Shown here: piece after piece, positions 44,996 through 56,500 of the stretch
How the letters are laid out: each line of letters opens with the position of its first letter
How positions within the stretch are numbered: position 1 is the stretch's first letter
NCBI GenBank assembly: GCA_009760885.1
Contig: CM019692.1
Coordinates: 54,949,710-55,013,709 of the forward strand
Length of the DNA stretch: 64,000 nt
Direction: 5' to 3'
Origin: Achatina immaculata
Taxonomy: Eukaryota; Mollusca; Gastropoda; Stylommatophora; Achatinidae
Notes under the pieces: generated by a model
Seen by the model: only the letters and a program-made list of their open reading frames with translations
Databases searched by the model: none
What the model was told of the DNA's origin: nothing
Made by a program: the position numbers and the translations under genes

Positions 44996-47096
44996 CACTT
45001 CGCTCTTTCGAGGCAAAATAGGCACAAAATTCGCCCTTATAAATGTAAGTAAGCACAATGCAGAAGCGCCTGACTGGCTGAGAAGTAGTAAAGAGACGTT
45101 ACATCATCACACTCACGTCTTCATTACACCCGTCTTTTTATATATTCTGTAAAATTATTCAAACAACCATTATTGCACAGCTTTGTCCAGTTTGCAGAAG
45201 TAATCGTGCTGCTCTGATCAGAATTATCAGCAAATTCCGGCAAAAAGTCTCACCGTACACAGTACAGCCTGTGGAAATCTTGGAAACCGTTAAAGAAATT
45301 TTCTCATAAACTTTCTTTATCTTTTTTCTTACTCTTTTTCTTCTTCCACGTGCACCTAAACCTTATAAAATCTACAATCTCGTGCGTGTCCATCTTATAC
45401 ATAGAATATTCCAAAGGACTTGTTTCTCTGTCATGACCTGTACCAGGACACTTTTGTTTTGGTTCTCGCTTCAGTTTAAGATATTTGTTTATTTTATTGT
45501 GCAGATTACATAACCATATTCTTTTGTTTAATGTTAATATAATGTTTGGATTATTAATGGCCTGATAATGCAAGTGAAGTAGACGGTTTTATATTGTTAG
45601 TTGTAGACGTAGAAGCAGTTTTGCAGCAGCACAGGAATTAATCGTATGAAAGCAACTGAATGTTTACAAATGATATACAAGAGATCCTTAACTGGAAAGC
45701 CCATCTAAACAACGGTGTGTTATTTTTCTTGTTTCGTTGGCCATGAAAACAAAAGACAAAAAATCTGACCTTCTCTTAAAACTGTTCGAATTCGTGAACA
45801 TTCCTTTTTTTTTTTAAATCATGAAACATTAATTTTTTCTTTTCTTCGAACTTTTCTTCGAATATTCTGCTAAAGGAAATTGGATGCCACTTTATTTCAT
45901 TTGAACTCTATTGTTGTATACTGTAGGCGTGCACACCTTATACATGTATCGTGCATCTAGCTATTATTACCGTGACTGCTAGTTACAGACACTGCAATAC
46001 GTATAAAGATTTGTATAACCATCATGAAACTTCTGCTATAGAAATATACTTACACGGACAACACACATAGTGAACAGTGTGAAGTAAATAACAACTCACA
46101 CTTTATTGATGGAAAAGATGGGTGATGATATCGTAAGGGTGAGAGGTATTTGATAACATTCAATACAGAAAAAGGAAACAGGCTAGTCCTCTTCCCGACA
46201 AGAACTTGTTTGCCAAATGGGAAGGAAGAAACCAACTCTCACACTACATGAAAACAGCAAGTAAACAAAATGCAAGTACTACTAAGAGTGCAACACTTAC
46301 TGCATCAGAATATATGTACAGAATCCACAAAACCATCATAGAAAATCTCTACACCCAAAGGTCTATACAAAAACCCCAAAAAGAAAATAATTTCACATTC
46401 CTTTGTTCAGCAAAGTTATGAAAGGAAAACAAATGCTTTACATTATGTCACTAACAACTACCTGAATATTTACTGAAATCATAATGGGAAATAATCTCTC
46501 AATGTCTCCAAAAAGAGCATTCAATGCACAAGTCAGCTACGTGACAAAAATCACTAAAGCAGTGCACTATAGACTAGAAAAATTACATTTTCAACTAATC
46601 ATGCCTAACAACGATCCTAACACATTCTCAACCGAGACTTAATTCAAACTCCTTCTGTCTCATAATCATAATCGTAATAACCCTCTTTCTTTCACACTCT
46701 TTAAATATCCTCGCGTATTCTTGCTAAAAAATCCCCCCCCCCCCCCGAGAAACACAAAAAAGCGTGATCCTAACTGTTTATTGACCTTCAGACGAAAACT
46801 CACTGGACATTCCGAAAATGACCTTTTTGTTACAAACATGTCAAGGATAAGTTCATAAAAATGATGAAACATCTTGTGGAATTTAACGTGCCTAACCTGA
46901 CCTTTCAATGAACTCTTGTACAACAAAAATACCAAGGGCTTTAAATAAAATGGTCAAAATATTAAAATACTCTGGATTATATCCCTTATATGAGAATCAA
47001 ACCATCGGAACAGTAAATTCCAATATACTGTTATAATATGTCAGTGAATGAAGTGTATCATAACTCGTCTAACTCTTCTATATAATCAACAAAAGT
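44996..47096. other. No recognised gene
   Basis: About 2.1 kb of AT-rich sequence with frames of up to about 90 codons, none with a family resemblance I can name. A poly-C run lies near 46731-46746. Confidence 0.4.
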
Positions 47097-47550
47097 AATG
47101 TAGTTCCAACACATTTGACACAATTAATATCACTACTGTATCTAGGTCAACAGGCAGCATTAAGGATAAATGAAGAAACAATAACTTGGTTCGACATAAA
47201 ACAAGGGTCCGTCAGGGTTGCATACTTCCGCCTTACTTATTTAATTTGTATAGTGATAATATCGGTCTACAGGACACCCTGTGCAAGGTGGAGTACCCGT
47301 GGAGTACCCGTATAACCCGATCAAGGTGACGTGAAGCCAATGGAGCAGGTGGTGGATGGAATGAAAGAGCAGCCGATAGATAATGTTGGCTATGGTTACC
47401 AATCTATAATGGTAGGCATATGATCTCAATGTAGGGACAATGGCTACCATCACTGACTAGTACAGTTATTCTTGTAGAGAGTTAGGAGAGAAGAATGGAA
47501 TGGCTTTTTACTTGGACAAATTAACATCAGAAGCATTACTAGGTTAAAAA
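47097..47550 (+). mobile_element. RTE-1 rearranged fragment: RT, then 5' UTR, then endonuclease
   Basis: 47097-47262 matches the RT around 56690-56850 (SLLYLGQQAALRINEETITW, then the GVRQGC region shifted). 47263-47467 matches the untranslated 5' region of the intact element at 54392-54597 (GGACACCCTGTGCAAGGTGG; GGTGACGTGAAGCC). 47468-47550 matches endonuclease codons (GVAFYLDK-T). The order is not that of a simple truncated copy: a 3' piece precedes a 5' piece. Confidence 0.8.
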
Positions 47551-48364
47551 ATTAGCAAAATCATTTTTCGGTTCAATCAGATTCTTAAACTACATTATGA
47601 AACCAGTCGAAATAATGGAAGAAAAAAAGAAAATATGATTATTAGTCGAAATTACAAAGTTTATTAAAGCTTTAAAATCTTCTTCCTTTCAGTCTTAACA
47701 CATTTCTCATAAACAACTTCTTTTGTGTATATGTACTTAATCCATTTGTATAGCAGTATTCGTGTAACAATGATAGTAAGGGCATTATTATAGGTTTTTC
47801 CTTTTCAATTTTCTCCTGTTGAGATCCTTCGAGAAGGTCACGTGGGCTGCAAAACCCGTGACAGGAAATTGTAGGGGCAATGCTGAGTCCGTGGAGTTTT
47901 AGTCTTGGTTTGAACGTGTAACTGTGTGGACGTGTTTTGTCGAGCTGTGTGATGTCTTCGTGGAACAGATGAACATTTTAGTTGTACGTATGAAGGGACT
48001 GGCCACATGGCAGGGATAACCAGCCGGCAGTCGAATTTAATGTTATTTTCATCAGCATTATCATCCTTCCATCAATAAATGTTCCAAGTCACCGTTACCC
48101 AGGATTTACTTGAGTATCTGTACCAGTTGTCGTCAACGTGAGGTTTTGAACGAGCCTGGATGAGAAGTATGTCTGGAACAGTGTTTAACTAATCCAGCAG
48201 ATGAGAGTGAGAGCTGGAATTATGTGTGTAACTAGTCCAGTAACCTCAACTTTTGAAGAGCAAGATGGAAGTCGACCCTGTTATTTCAAGATGCACCACG
48301 GCTCAAAATCTTATTATATTTGAAAGCTGCGCTCATCCTGTGAATTTTCATATGATGGAGAATT
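47551..48364. other. No gene seen
   Basis: AT-rich; no recognisable coding sequence. Confidence 0.4.
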
Positions 48365-51045
48365 ATGAGGAAAGAATGGACTGGTTTTTTGGGTTTTTTT
48401 TGGAGAAACTATCATCAAAAGCATTATTAGGTTACAATCCAGTAAGTGATAGAATGCTCACTATCAGACTTAAGGGCACTCCTAGAAATGTAACAGTTAT
48501 CCAGATATATGCACCAACATCAGCAGCAGAAGAAGAGGAAGACTTTTATAACGCACAGCAAACGATGATAGGCCAGATACGGAAAAATGATATTGAATTA
48601 ATAATGGGCGATTTTAATGCAAAGATTGGTGCGGAATGAACAGAGGACGAAGGATATATTGTGGAGAAATTTAGCATTGGACATAGAAATGAGGCAGGTG
48701 ACAATCTAATGGCGTTTTGCATGGAAAATGAGCTAATGATCGCTAACACTTTTTTTATACAACATCCAAGAAGACTTTACACATGGACATCACCTTTTGG
48801 GAAAACCAAGAATCAAACAGATTACATTTTAGTGCAAAGAAGATGGAGATCAAGTATAACGTCAGCAAAAATTTTATCAGGTGTTAACTGTGACACGGAA
48901 CATGAGTTATTAATACCAGACATGAAGATAAAGATAAAAAAGATGGGGATCAAGACCACTTCGTTGGACCTTACAAAAATGCCAGAACAATACGGTATAA
49001 AAGTGAAGAACCGTTTCGAAATCCAGATGGCTGTACAGGAGATGACACCAGATGAACTGGCCACGCAGGCCAGAGATATCTTAATAACAACAGCTAAAGA
49101 CATGGTTCCAGTAAAGAAAACACAAAAAGACTGGATGGATTACAGCAGCCACACTAGAAATGATAAAACAACGTAGAGTAATGAAGACGAAATGGAAAGT
49201 GACAAACAGCAACAAAGAGAAATATAAATCTTTAACAAAAGAAGTACGAAGAAACATAAGAAAAGGCAAACAACAATACATACAAGATTGTTGTGAAAGA
49301 ATAGAAAAACATCAGAAGTGTGGAAGAGATAGTGAAATGTTTAAAGAAATGAAGACATTGACGAGAAATGTCACACCTAAGCCAAATGTAATTTGTGTTG
49401 AGATGGGGACTACCTTGACAGAGACAGAGGAAATGCTAGAAAGATTGAAGGAATATTGCAGAGGAATGAATGAAATAATTGACTGTAAAAGCAGAAATCA
49501 ACAGTGTGGATTATTATTGGAGGTGAAAGAACCTGAAACAACAATTAAAGACGTTTTATGGGCAATAAAGAATCTGAAAAATGGTAGAACACTTGGCTGT
49601 GATGCGATACAACTGAACTTATTAAAGCAGAAGGAAAGGAATGTACAACAATCTATCTAGCTCTATGTAAAAAAGATATGGCATTCGGATATTTGGCCAA
49701 AAGAATGGAAAAGAACTGTATTCATACCACTGCCAAAAAAAAGCGTGACTTGAAATTATGCACAAACTACAGAACTTTGCCCTGATTAGTCACGCCAGTA
49801 AAATTATATTAAAAGTTATAATCGGTAGACTTCGTAAGAAAATAGAAGTCAATATGGTCCAATCTGGTTTTAGACAAGGAAGAGGTTCAAGAGATCATAT
49901 ATTCGATATAAGATTAATAATAGAGAAATGCAGAGAGTTTAATGTGAATCTGTATTTATCTTTTATAGACTATTCAAAGGCATTTGATTGTGAACAACAC
50001 CAGAAACTTAGGGAAATAATGGAAAAACTTGGATTTCCAACACTTTTGATTCTTTTACCATCACTTCTGTATCTAGTGTCTAGTATCAACAGACAGCAGT
50101 AAGAATAAATGGTGAAACTGCGACTTGGTCTGACATAAAACAAGAAGTCCCTCAGGGGTGCATACCGTCGCCTTATTTATTTAACTTGTATATTGAATAT
50201 ATAATGAGGAATGTTAGAGAAGATGTAGACAAAGAATACTACGATGCATAAAAATTGGAGGTTATGAAATACCAGAGATTAGATATGCTGATGACAGAGT
50301 ATTACTGTCCACAACACAAAAACAATGGAAAAATAAATTATGTTAGTCCTTAAGAATAGTGAAGAGCAAAATCTAGATCTTAATGCGAAGAAAACTAAAT
50401 TGATGACAACTGACAAAACAAACAAGGCAGCTGAAATATGGTTCAATGAGGAAAGATTGGAAGAAGTGGAGCGTTTTGAATATCTTGGATCACTACTAAC
50501 TAATAATGGAGATATAATGAAGGAAATTAAGAGGAGGATATCTATCATTCTGCAAATGTAAAACAACTAAAGAATCTGTGGAGAGAACAGATATAACTAC
50601 AAAAATAAGATTTTTAAGGGCATACATCTTTCCTATCGCAACATATGCCTGTGAGACCTGGATACTTAACAAAACAGCTGAAAAACACATAAATGCCTTT
50701 TGAATGTAAATGCTGCAGAAGAGTTCTTCACATATCATGGGCATAAAAAAGTACAAATATATCCATACTACAAGAGCTTAATATTGAAGAAGGCTGGTTA
50801 GTAAGGAAGATTAAAAACTTAAATATTTTGGACACATTAAACGTCATGATAATCTAGAGAAGACCATCTTGGAAGGGTACATAATGAGAAAAAAAGTGAG
50901 AAAGACCAAGGCGAAGATGGTTGAAAGACATCTTTGATGATCTGCAAATGGGTGCATCAGCAGCAGAGATCTTGCTCACAACAAAAAGGCCTACAGAAGA
51001 GCAGTTGGGGATCAAATTTCCGCAGTGGCCATGTGTATGACTGAC
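48365..51045 (+). pseudogene. RTE-1 non-LTR retrotransposon, degenerate copy
   Basis: Collinear with 55005-57716 of the intact element. The endonuclease reads NVTVIQIYAPTSAAEEEE, GDFNAKIGAE then a stop, ANTFFIQHPRRLYTWTSP and QTDYILVQRRW (48395-48950). The linker is at 49160-49660. The RT shows VQSGFRQGRGSRDHIFDIR and LYLSFIDYSKAFDCEQHQ (49758-50100), then a degraded GCI-SPYLFNLY and YADD region reading RYADDRVLL. The C terminus ends in an ACTGACTG tail near 51035-51044. The 5' 400 bp of the ORF and the 5' UTR are missing, and about ten frameshifts or stops are present. Confidence 0.88.
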
Positions 51046-51049
51046 TGAC

Positions 51050-51236
51050 AAACTGAAAATATAATGATGAATAGTAGATGGATGTTATGCAATACCAGAG
51101 AGATTGATGACACAATATTACAAAAAGGAATGGATAGACAACTTTTGTCTGTCGGCAAGAATAGTGAAGATTAAAACCTCTATCTAAATGCGAAAAAACC
51201 TAAATTGATGACTACTGACAGTATGAAAAAGGTAGC

Positions 51237-51296
<60 letters not shown>

Positions 51297-51910
51297 AAGA
51301 CGAAAAATTAGAAGAGGTGGAGAGTATTAAGTATCTTGGACCATTACTAACTAATAATTGGGATACAATGAGGGAAGTAAAAGAGGGACATATATCGCTC
51401 TTAGAAAAATATAAAAAATTAAAGAAACTGTGAAGAGAAACAGACAGAACTATAAAAATGAGACTTTTAAGGAAATGCATCTTTCCCATCACAGCATATG
51501 CCTGTGAGACCTGAACACTTAACAAAACAGTTGAGAAACACATAAATGCTTTTGAATGTAAATCCTACAGAAGAATTCTTCAAATATCATGGACACAAAA
51601 AGAACAAATATATCCAAATACCACAGAAGCTAAATACTGAAGGTTAATTAGTAACAAAGATTAAAAACTTAAATATTTTAGACATATTATATGTCATGAG
51701 AATTTAGAGAAGACAGTCTTGGAAGAAGGAACATAATAGGAAAAAGAAAGAGAGGAAGACCAAGGCGAAAATGGTTGCAAGACATCATTGGTGATCTGCG
51801 AATGGACGCATCAGAAGCAGGGCATCGTGCTTATAACCGAGAGACCTACAGGAGAGCTGTAAGGGAGGCAAGCTTCCGTAAGGGACATGCAAATGACTGA
51901 CTGGTTGACT
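51050..51910 (+). mobile_element. RTE-1 3' fragment interrupted by (TA)n
   Basis: Starts at the equivalent of 56836 in the intact ORF, directly after the tail of the preceding copy. It continues through LYLNAKK-KLMTTDSMKK, KDEKLEEVESIKYLG and the C-terminal RKRERGRPRRKW-like part to GHAND with the ACTGACTGG tail at 51894-51903. Frameshifts are numerous. Confidence 0.82.
51239..51294. repeat. (TA)n microsatellite inside RTE-1 copy
   Basis: About 28 TA units located where the intact element reads EICINEEKLEE, so an ATATGTAT-like codon stretch has expanded in place. Confidence 0.95.
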
Positions 51911-52544
51911 AAGTCAGTGAGTAATGTAGTTTTAACTGTCTGAAATTAGTAACCAATAAACATCACAATGGAATCATCAAAAGCTACAACAATGATAGTG
52001 AAATAACAGAAATCATACATACTTTATTACAATATTCAGAAAAGTGAGAGGCAAACTCTGTTCTTTACAGGTATGGTTTAATATATATTAAATAAAATAT
52101 TGTGGTTAAAATTACGAGTCTAAATTGACTCAGAAGCTGAATCATACGTATGTCCCACAGTATTTGTCCATATGAAGAGACTAGAGTTAAGTTATTGTTA
52201 CCAGCATCTCGACTTCAGCGATTTCAGCAGAATTATCTAAAATTTTACAAAGTTTGACAGATTTGAAACTCAAGCCACCTATCGTCTCGATCAATTATTT
52301 CTAGAAATAAAAACAGAAACAGAATATCTGAATTCTAATATTGGCTGCGTTGGTTGGTATCACAAATATAAATTATGATCAGTTATTTATTCCTGAGACA
52401 TATCATAATGCAATCTGTTGCAATGAACATTATCGTAAAATGTAGTTGTCAGCTAAACAGAGATTGGTATGCGCATAATTTGATTACATGATATAACTAC
52501 TCTTCTGAGCACGTTTTGCACACGAAAATTTAGCCAAGGCAGTC
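51911..52544. other. Upstream region of the lectin-like gene; no gene seen
   Basis: AT-rich flank preceding the TATA box. No element recognised. Confidence 0.4.
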
Positions 52545-52552
52545 TATAAAAG
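52545..52552 (+). promoter_or_regulatory. TATA box of lectin-like gene
   Basis: TATAAAAG, a consensus TATA box, lies 32 bp before the A of an initiator-like TTTCACTC (A at 52577). It is followed 30 bp later by a consensus 5' splice site. Spacing fits a focused RNA polymerase II core promoter. Confidence 0.6.
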
Positions 52553-52576
52553 CTAGGGTTATGAAAACTTAGTTTC

Positions 52577-52607
52577 ACTCTTCACTGTCGCTAGGAAACA
52601 AGAACGG
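52577..52607 (+). other. Non-coding first exon of lectin-like gene (predicted)
   Basis: Predicted from the initiator at about 52577 to the splice donor GTAAGA at 52608-52613 (context AACGG|GTAAGA). It has no start codon. Its existence depends on the promoter assignment; transcript data would settle it. Confidence 0.45.
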
Positions 52608-53047
52608 GTAAGACTTTTTCGTTTGTGCTGTGAATGTCCACAGATAGTGTTCTGTTTTAAGGATCGCACTGATTGTCATAGTTAATGAAGGACCACATCT
52701 CAGAACAGTTTAGACCCTTGCTGACGTAAGTGTTATTTGTCTAGCAGTCATTCGACAGAGTGACATTTACTGAACATGAATGCAGGAAAAGTCTATAACG
52801 TCCTACTGCGCACTATTTCATAACGTTTAATAACATATCTTTCAACAATAGTATTAATATAACATCTCTCTTCGAACCTTAAGTGCCTAAGGCACATGGG
52901 GCTTCAACAATATAACATAGTGACATTTATCTCAGAAAAATATAACTCATATCTCAAAGTTTCAAAACGAACATGATTTTAAAAATCATATCTGTTATTG
53001 GAGTGTATTATTCTCGCAGATGATTACTGATATTACGAGTTAAACAT

Positions 53048-53191
<144 letters not shown>

Positions 53192-53533
53192 AAGAAACCC
53201 ATTCTTCATTTTTGTTAACATTACAACAATTCATTCAAAAACACATATATAAAATCACTGTGATAAATATGTTATAAACGATTTGCTGTCTGTCAGTTAG
53301 TTTTCACACAGAGACATTATTATCAGGCAGCCCTCAACTAAAATCACAACAAAAATTGATTATTGGTAACAAATGATGACAAAATGTGCCTTGGTGACTA
53401 TATTGTGTGTATACGTGAACTCGCGTGTGTGTCATGCTTTAGTGTTTTCTTTGTCTTCTAATGTAGGATACATTTTTCTTAGCACTTACCTGCATCTTTT
53501 ACAAGTATTGTGGACGACGCCACATTTACCACA

Positions 53534-56500
53534 ATGATGTCAAGTTGGTTCATCTTTCTGTCGTTGTGTATTGCAACTGGTAAATATAAATATTTTTTAC
53601 ATGTTTCTTTATATTTACATACAGCAAGCACTCTTTCAACTTCCGGAAACACGGCAACATGGCGATTGCCAACCGCGCTGACAGACGAGAAAACGTAAGC
53701 TTGGAACAGCTAAGGCAGAAGAATGTGAAGAGTTCTTCTCTTGTTTGCCTACCTTTCAGCGGTAATGTACAAGATTATGATATGAAAATGCTGCTGAGGA
53801 CATGCTAACGTAAATGATGCGAGTAACTGCAAAAGATACCCATTTTCGACGTATAGGATGTCGGTGTAGTCGTGGCAGCATTTACACCGGGAAAGAATAT
53901 GTTCGAAACCTAAGTGCTGTTGGCGGTCTGAAGGACTGAATAGCTGCAAGAAGTTCAGCTGCTAGCATCGAGACGCTCTGATGCCAGCGGGGCGACATCG
54001 GGTGGCTAGTTGAGCTATTTTTTCTAGTAAGAAGGCTGTGGTAGAATGACCGCGTAGTTCCCTTCGTGAAGTGCAATACTGGCTTAGATTTATCTCATAA
54101 TTTACAGAACTGTCACTGGTCCAAGGGAGTTCGTGAAATGCGGTAGACGCTACAGCAGCATTCACATAAAGAGTTAAATCGAGATGTAAGAAGGAAAATG
54201 AACCATTGTGGTGGATGGGGGTGGGGTTAAGAGGAAAAGAAGAGCAGAGAAACACAAGAATAGTTCTAAATCTGATAGAACCAGGATAATACGCATAAAT
54301 GTTGGTTATTGGAACTGTAGAAGCGCCAAACAAGGCGGAACTGTCTTGTAACGTATGATTTTGATATAATATTCCCAAAGGAGGCGTTCACAGTCTACGG
54401 GACACCCTTGGGCAAGGTGGAGTACCCGTATAGCCCCCCGATCAGGGTGACGTGAAGCCATGGGAGCAGGTGGTGGATGGAATGGGAGAGCAGCTGACAG
54501 ATAATGTTGGTTATGGTCACCATTCTATGATGGTAGGCAGATGATCTCAATGTAGGGACAATGGCTACGATCACTGACTAGTACAGTCACTGCCCGGAAG
54601 GAAAGCAATGGTAAACTACCTTCTGGAAACATACCAAGAAACCCAAGCAGCAATCATGGAAAGTCAAATAGGAAAAAGATCTGGTGGTGAGTCCCCCAGG
54701 CCAGATAGATCTAATTTTAACACTGGGGAAGAGTGTGAGGCAGAGGTCGGTACTAGTAATTGTGATGACGGACAAAATCCTGACGGTGTTACCAAGGAAA
54801 ACCCCTGTATCAAACTAAAAAGAAAAATAAGAGTAGGAACATGGAATGTAAGAAGTATGTATGAGGGAAAATATCAAGTAATAAGTGACGAGATGAAAAG
54901 AACGCGGATACACATTTTGGGAATCTGCGAACATCGATGGAAAGGATCAGGACACTTTACGAGCGAGAATGATAATATATTTATATATTCTGGCGGAGAA
55001 GTAGGAGGAAAGAATGGAGTGGCTTTTTATTTGGACAAATCAACATCAAAAGCATTACTAGGCTACAATCCAGTAAGTGATAGAATCCTAACAATCAGAC
55101 TTAAGGGCATTCCTAGAAATGTAACAGTCATCCAGGTATATGCACCTACATCAGCAGCAGAAGAAGATGAAGTAGAACATTTTTATAACACACTGCAGAC
55201 GACAATGGACCAGGTACGGAAAAATGATATTGTATTTATAATGGGTGATTTTAATGCAAAAATTGGTACAGAAAGAGCAGAAGATGAAGGACATGTTGTA
55301 GGGAAATTTAGCATAGGACACAGAAATGAGGCAGGTGACAATCTAATGGCGTTTTGTATGGAAAATGAGCTAATGATCGCTAACACACTTTTTAAACAAC
55401 ATCCAAGAAGACTTTACACATGGACATCACCTGATGGAAAAACCAGGAATCAAATAGATTACATTTTAGTGCAGAGAAGGTGGAGGTCAAGCATAACATC
55501 AGCAAAAACTTTACCAGGTGCTTATTGTGACACGGACCATGAGTTATTAATAGCAGACATGAAGATAAAGATAAAAAAGATAGTTATGGGATCAAGACCA
55601 CTCCGCTTTGACCTTACAAATATACCAGAACAATACGGTATAGAAGTGAAGAACCGTTTCGAAATCCTGATGGCTGTACAGGAAGAGATGACACCAGATG
55701 AATTGGCTACGCAGGCCAAAGATATCTTAGTAACAACAGCTAAAGACATGGTTCCAGTAAAGAAAACACAAAGGAATAGATGGATCACAGCAGGTACACT
55801 AGAACTGATAAAACAATGTAGAGAAATGAAGACGCAATGGAGAGTGACAAACAACAACAAAGATAAATATAAAACTTTAACAAAAGAAGTACGAAGAAAC
55901 ATAAGAAAAGACAAAAAACAATACATACAAGATTGTTGTGAAAGAATAGAAGAACATCAGAGGTGTGGAAGAGATAGTGAAATGTTTAAAGAAATGAAGA
56001 CATTGACGAGAAATGTCACACCTAAGCTAAATGTAATTTGTGATGAGATGGGGAATACCCTGACAGAGACAGAGGAAATTCTGGAAAGATGGAAGGAATA
56101 TTGCAAAAGAATGTATGAAACAACCGACTGTGGAAGCAGATATCAACAGTGTGAATTATTATTGGAGGAGAAAGAACCCGAGCCGACAATGGAAGAAGTT
56201 TTATGGGCAATAAAGAATCTGAAAAATGGTAAATCACCAGGATGTGATGAGATAACCGCTGAATTTATTAAAGCAGGAGGAAAGGAGTGTGCAACAATCT
56301 ATCATGCACTATGTAAAAAGATATGGCATTCAGGTATTTGGCCAAAAGATTGGAAAAGAACTGTATTCATACCACTGCCAAAAAAGGGTAACCTGAAATT
56401 ATGCACCAACTACAGAACTATTGCCCTGATTAGTCATGCCAATAAAATTCTGTTAAAAATCATAATGGGTAGACTTCGAAAGAAAATAGAAGAAGAAGTC

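Noticed and set aside
53962..54378. 138-codon open frame on the minus strand
   Set aside because: It has no family resemblance, lies antisense within the retrotransposon insertion, and the plus-strand reading gives the endonuclease-like INVGYWN segment instead.
54392..54607. HDV-like ribozyme at the RTE 5' end
   Set aside because: Some RTE elements carry one, and a hairpin is visible, but I could not pair a 7-bp P1 helix in the nested pseudoknot arrangement. A covariance-model search would decide it.
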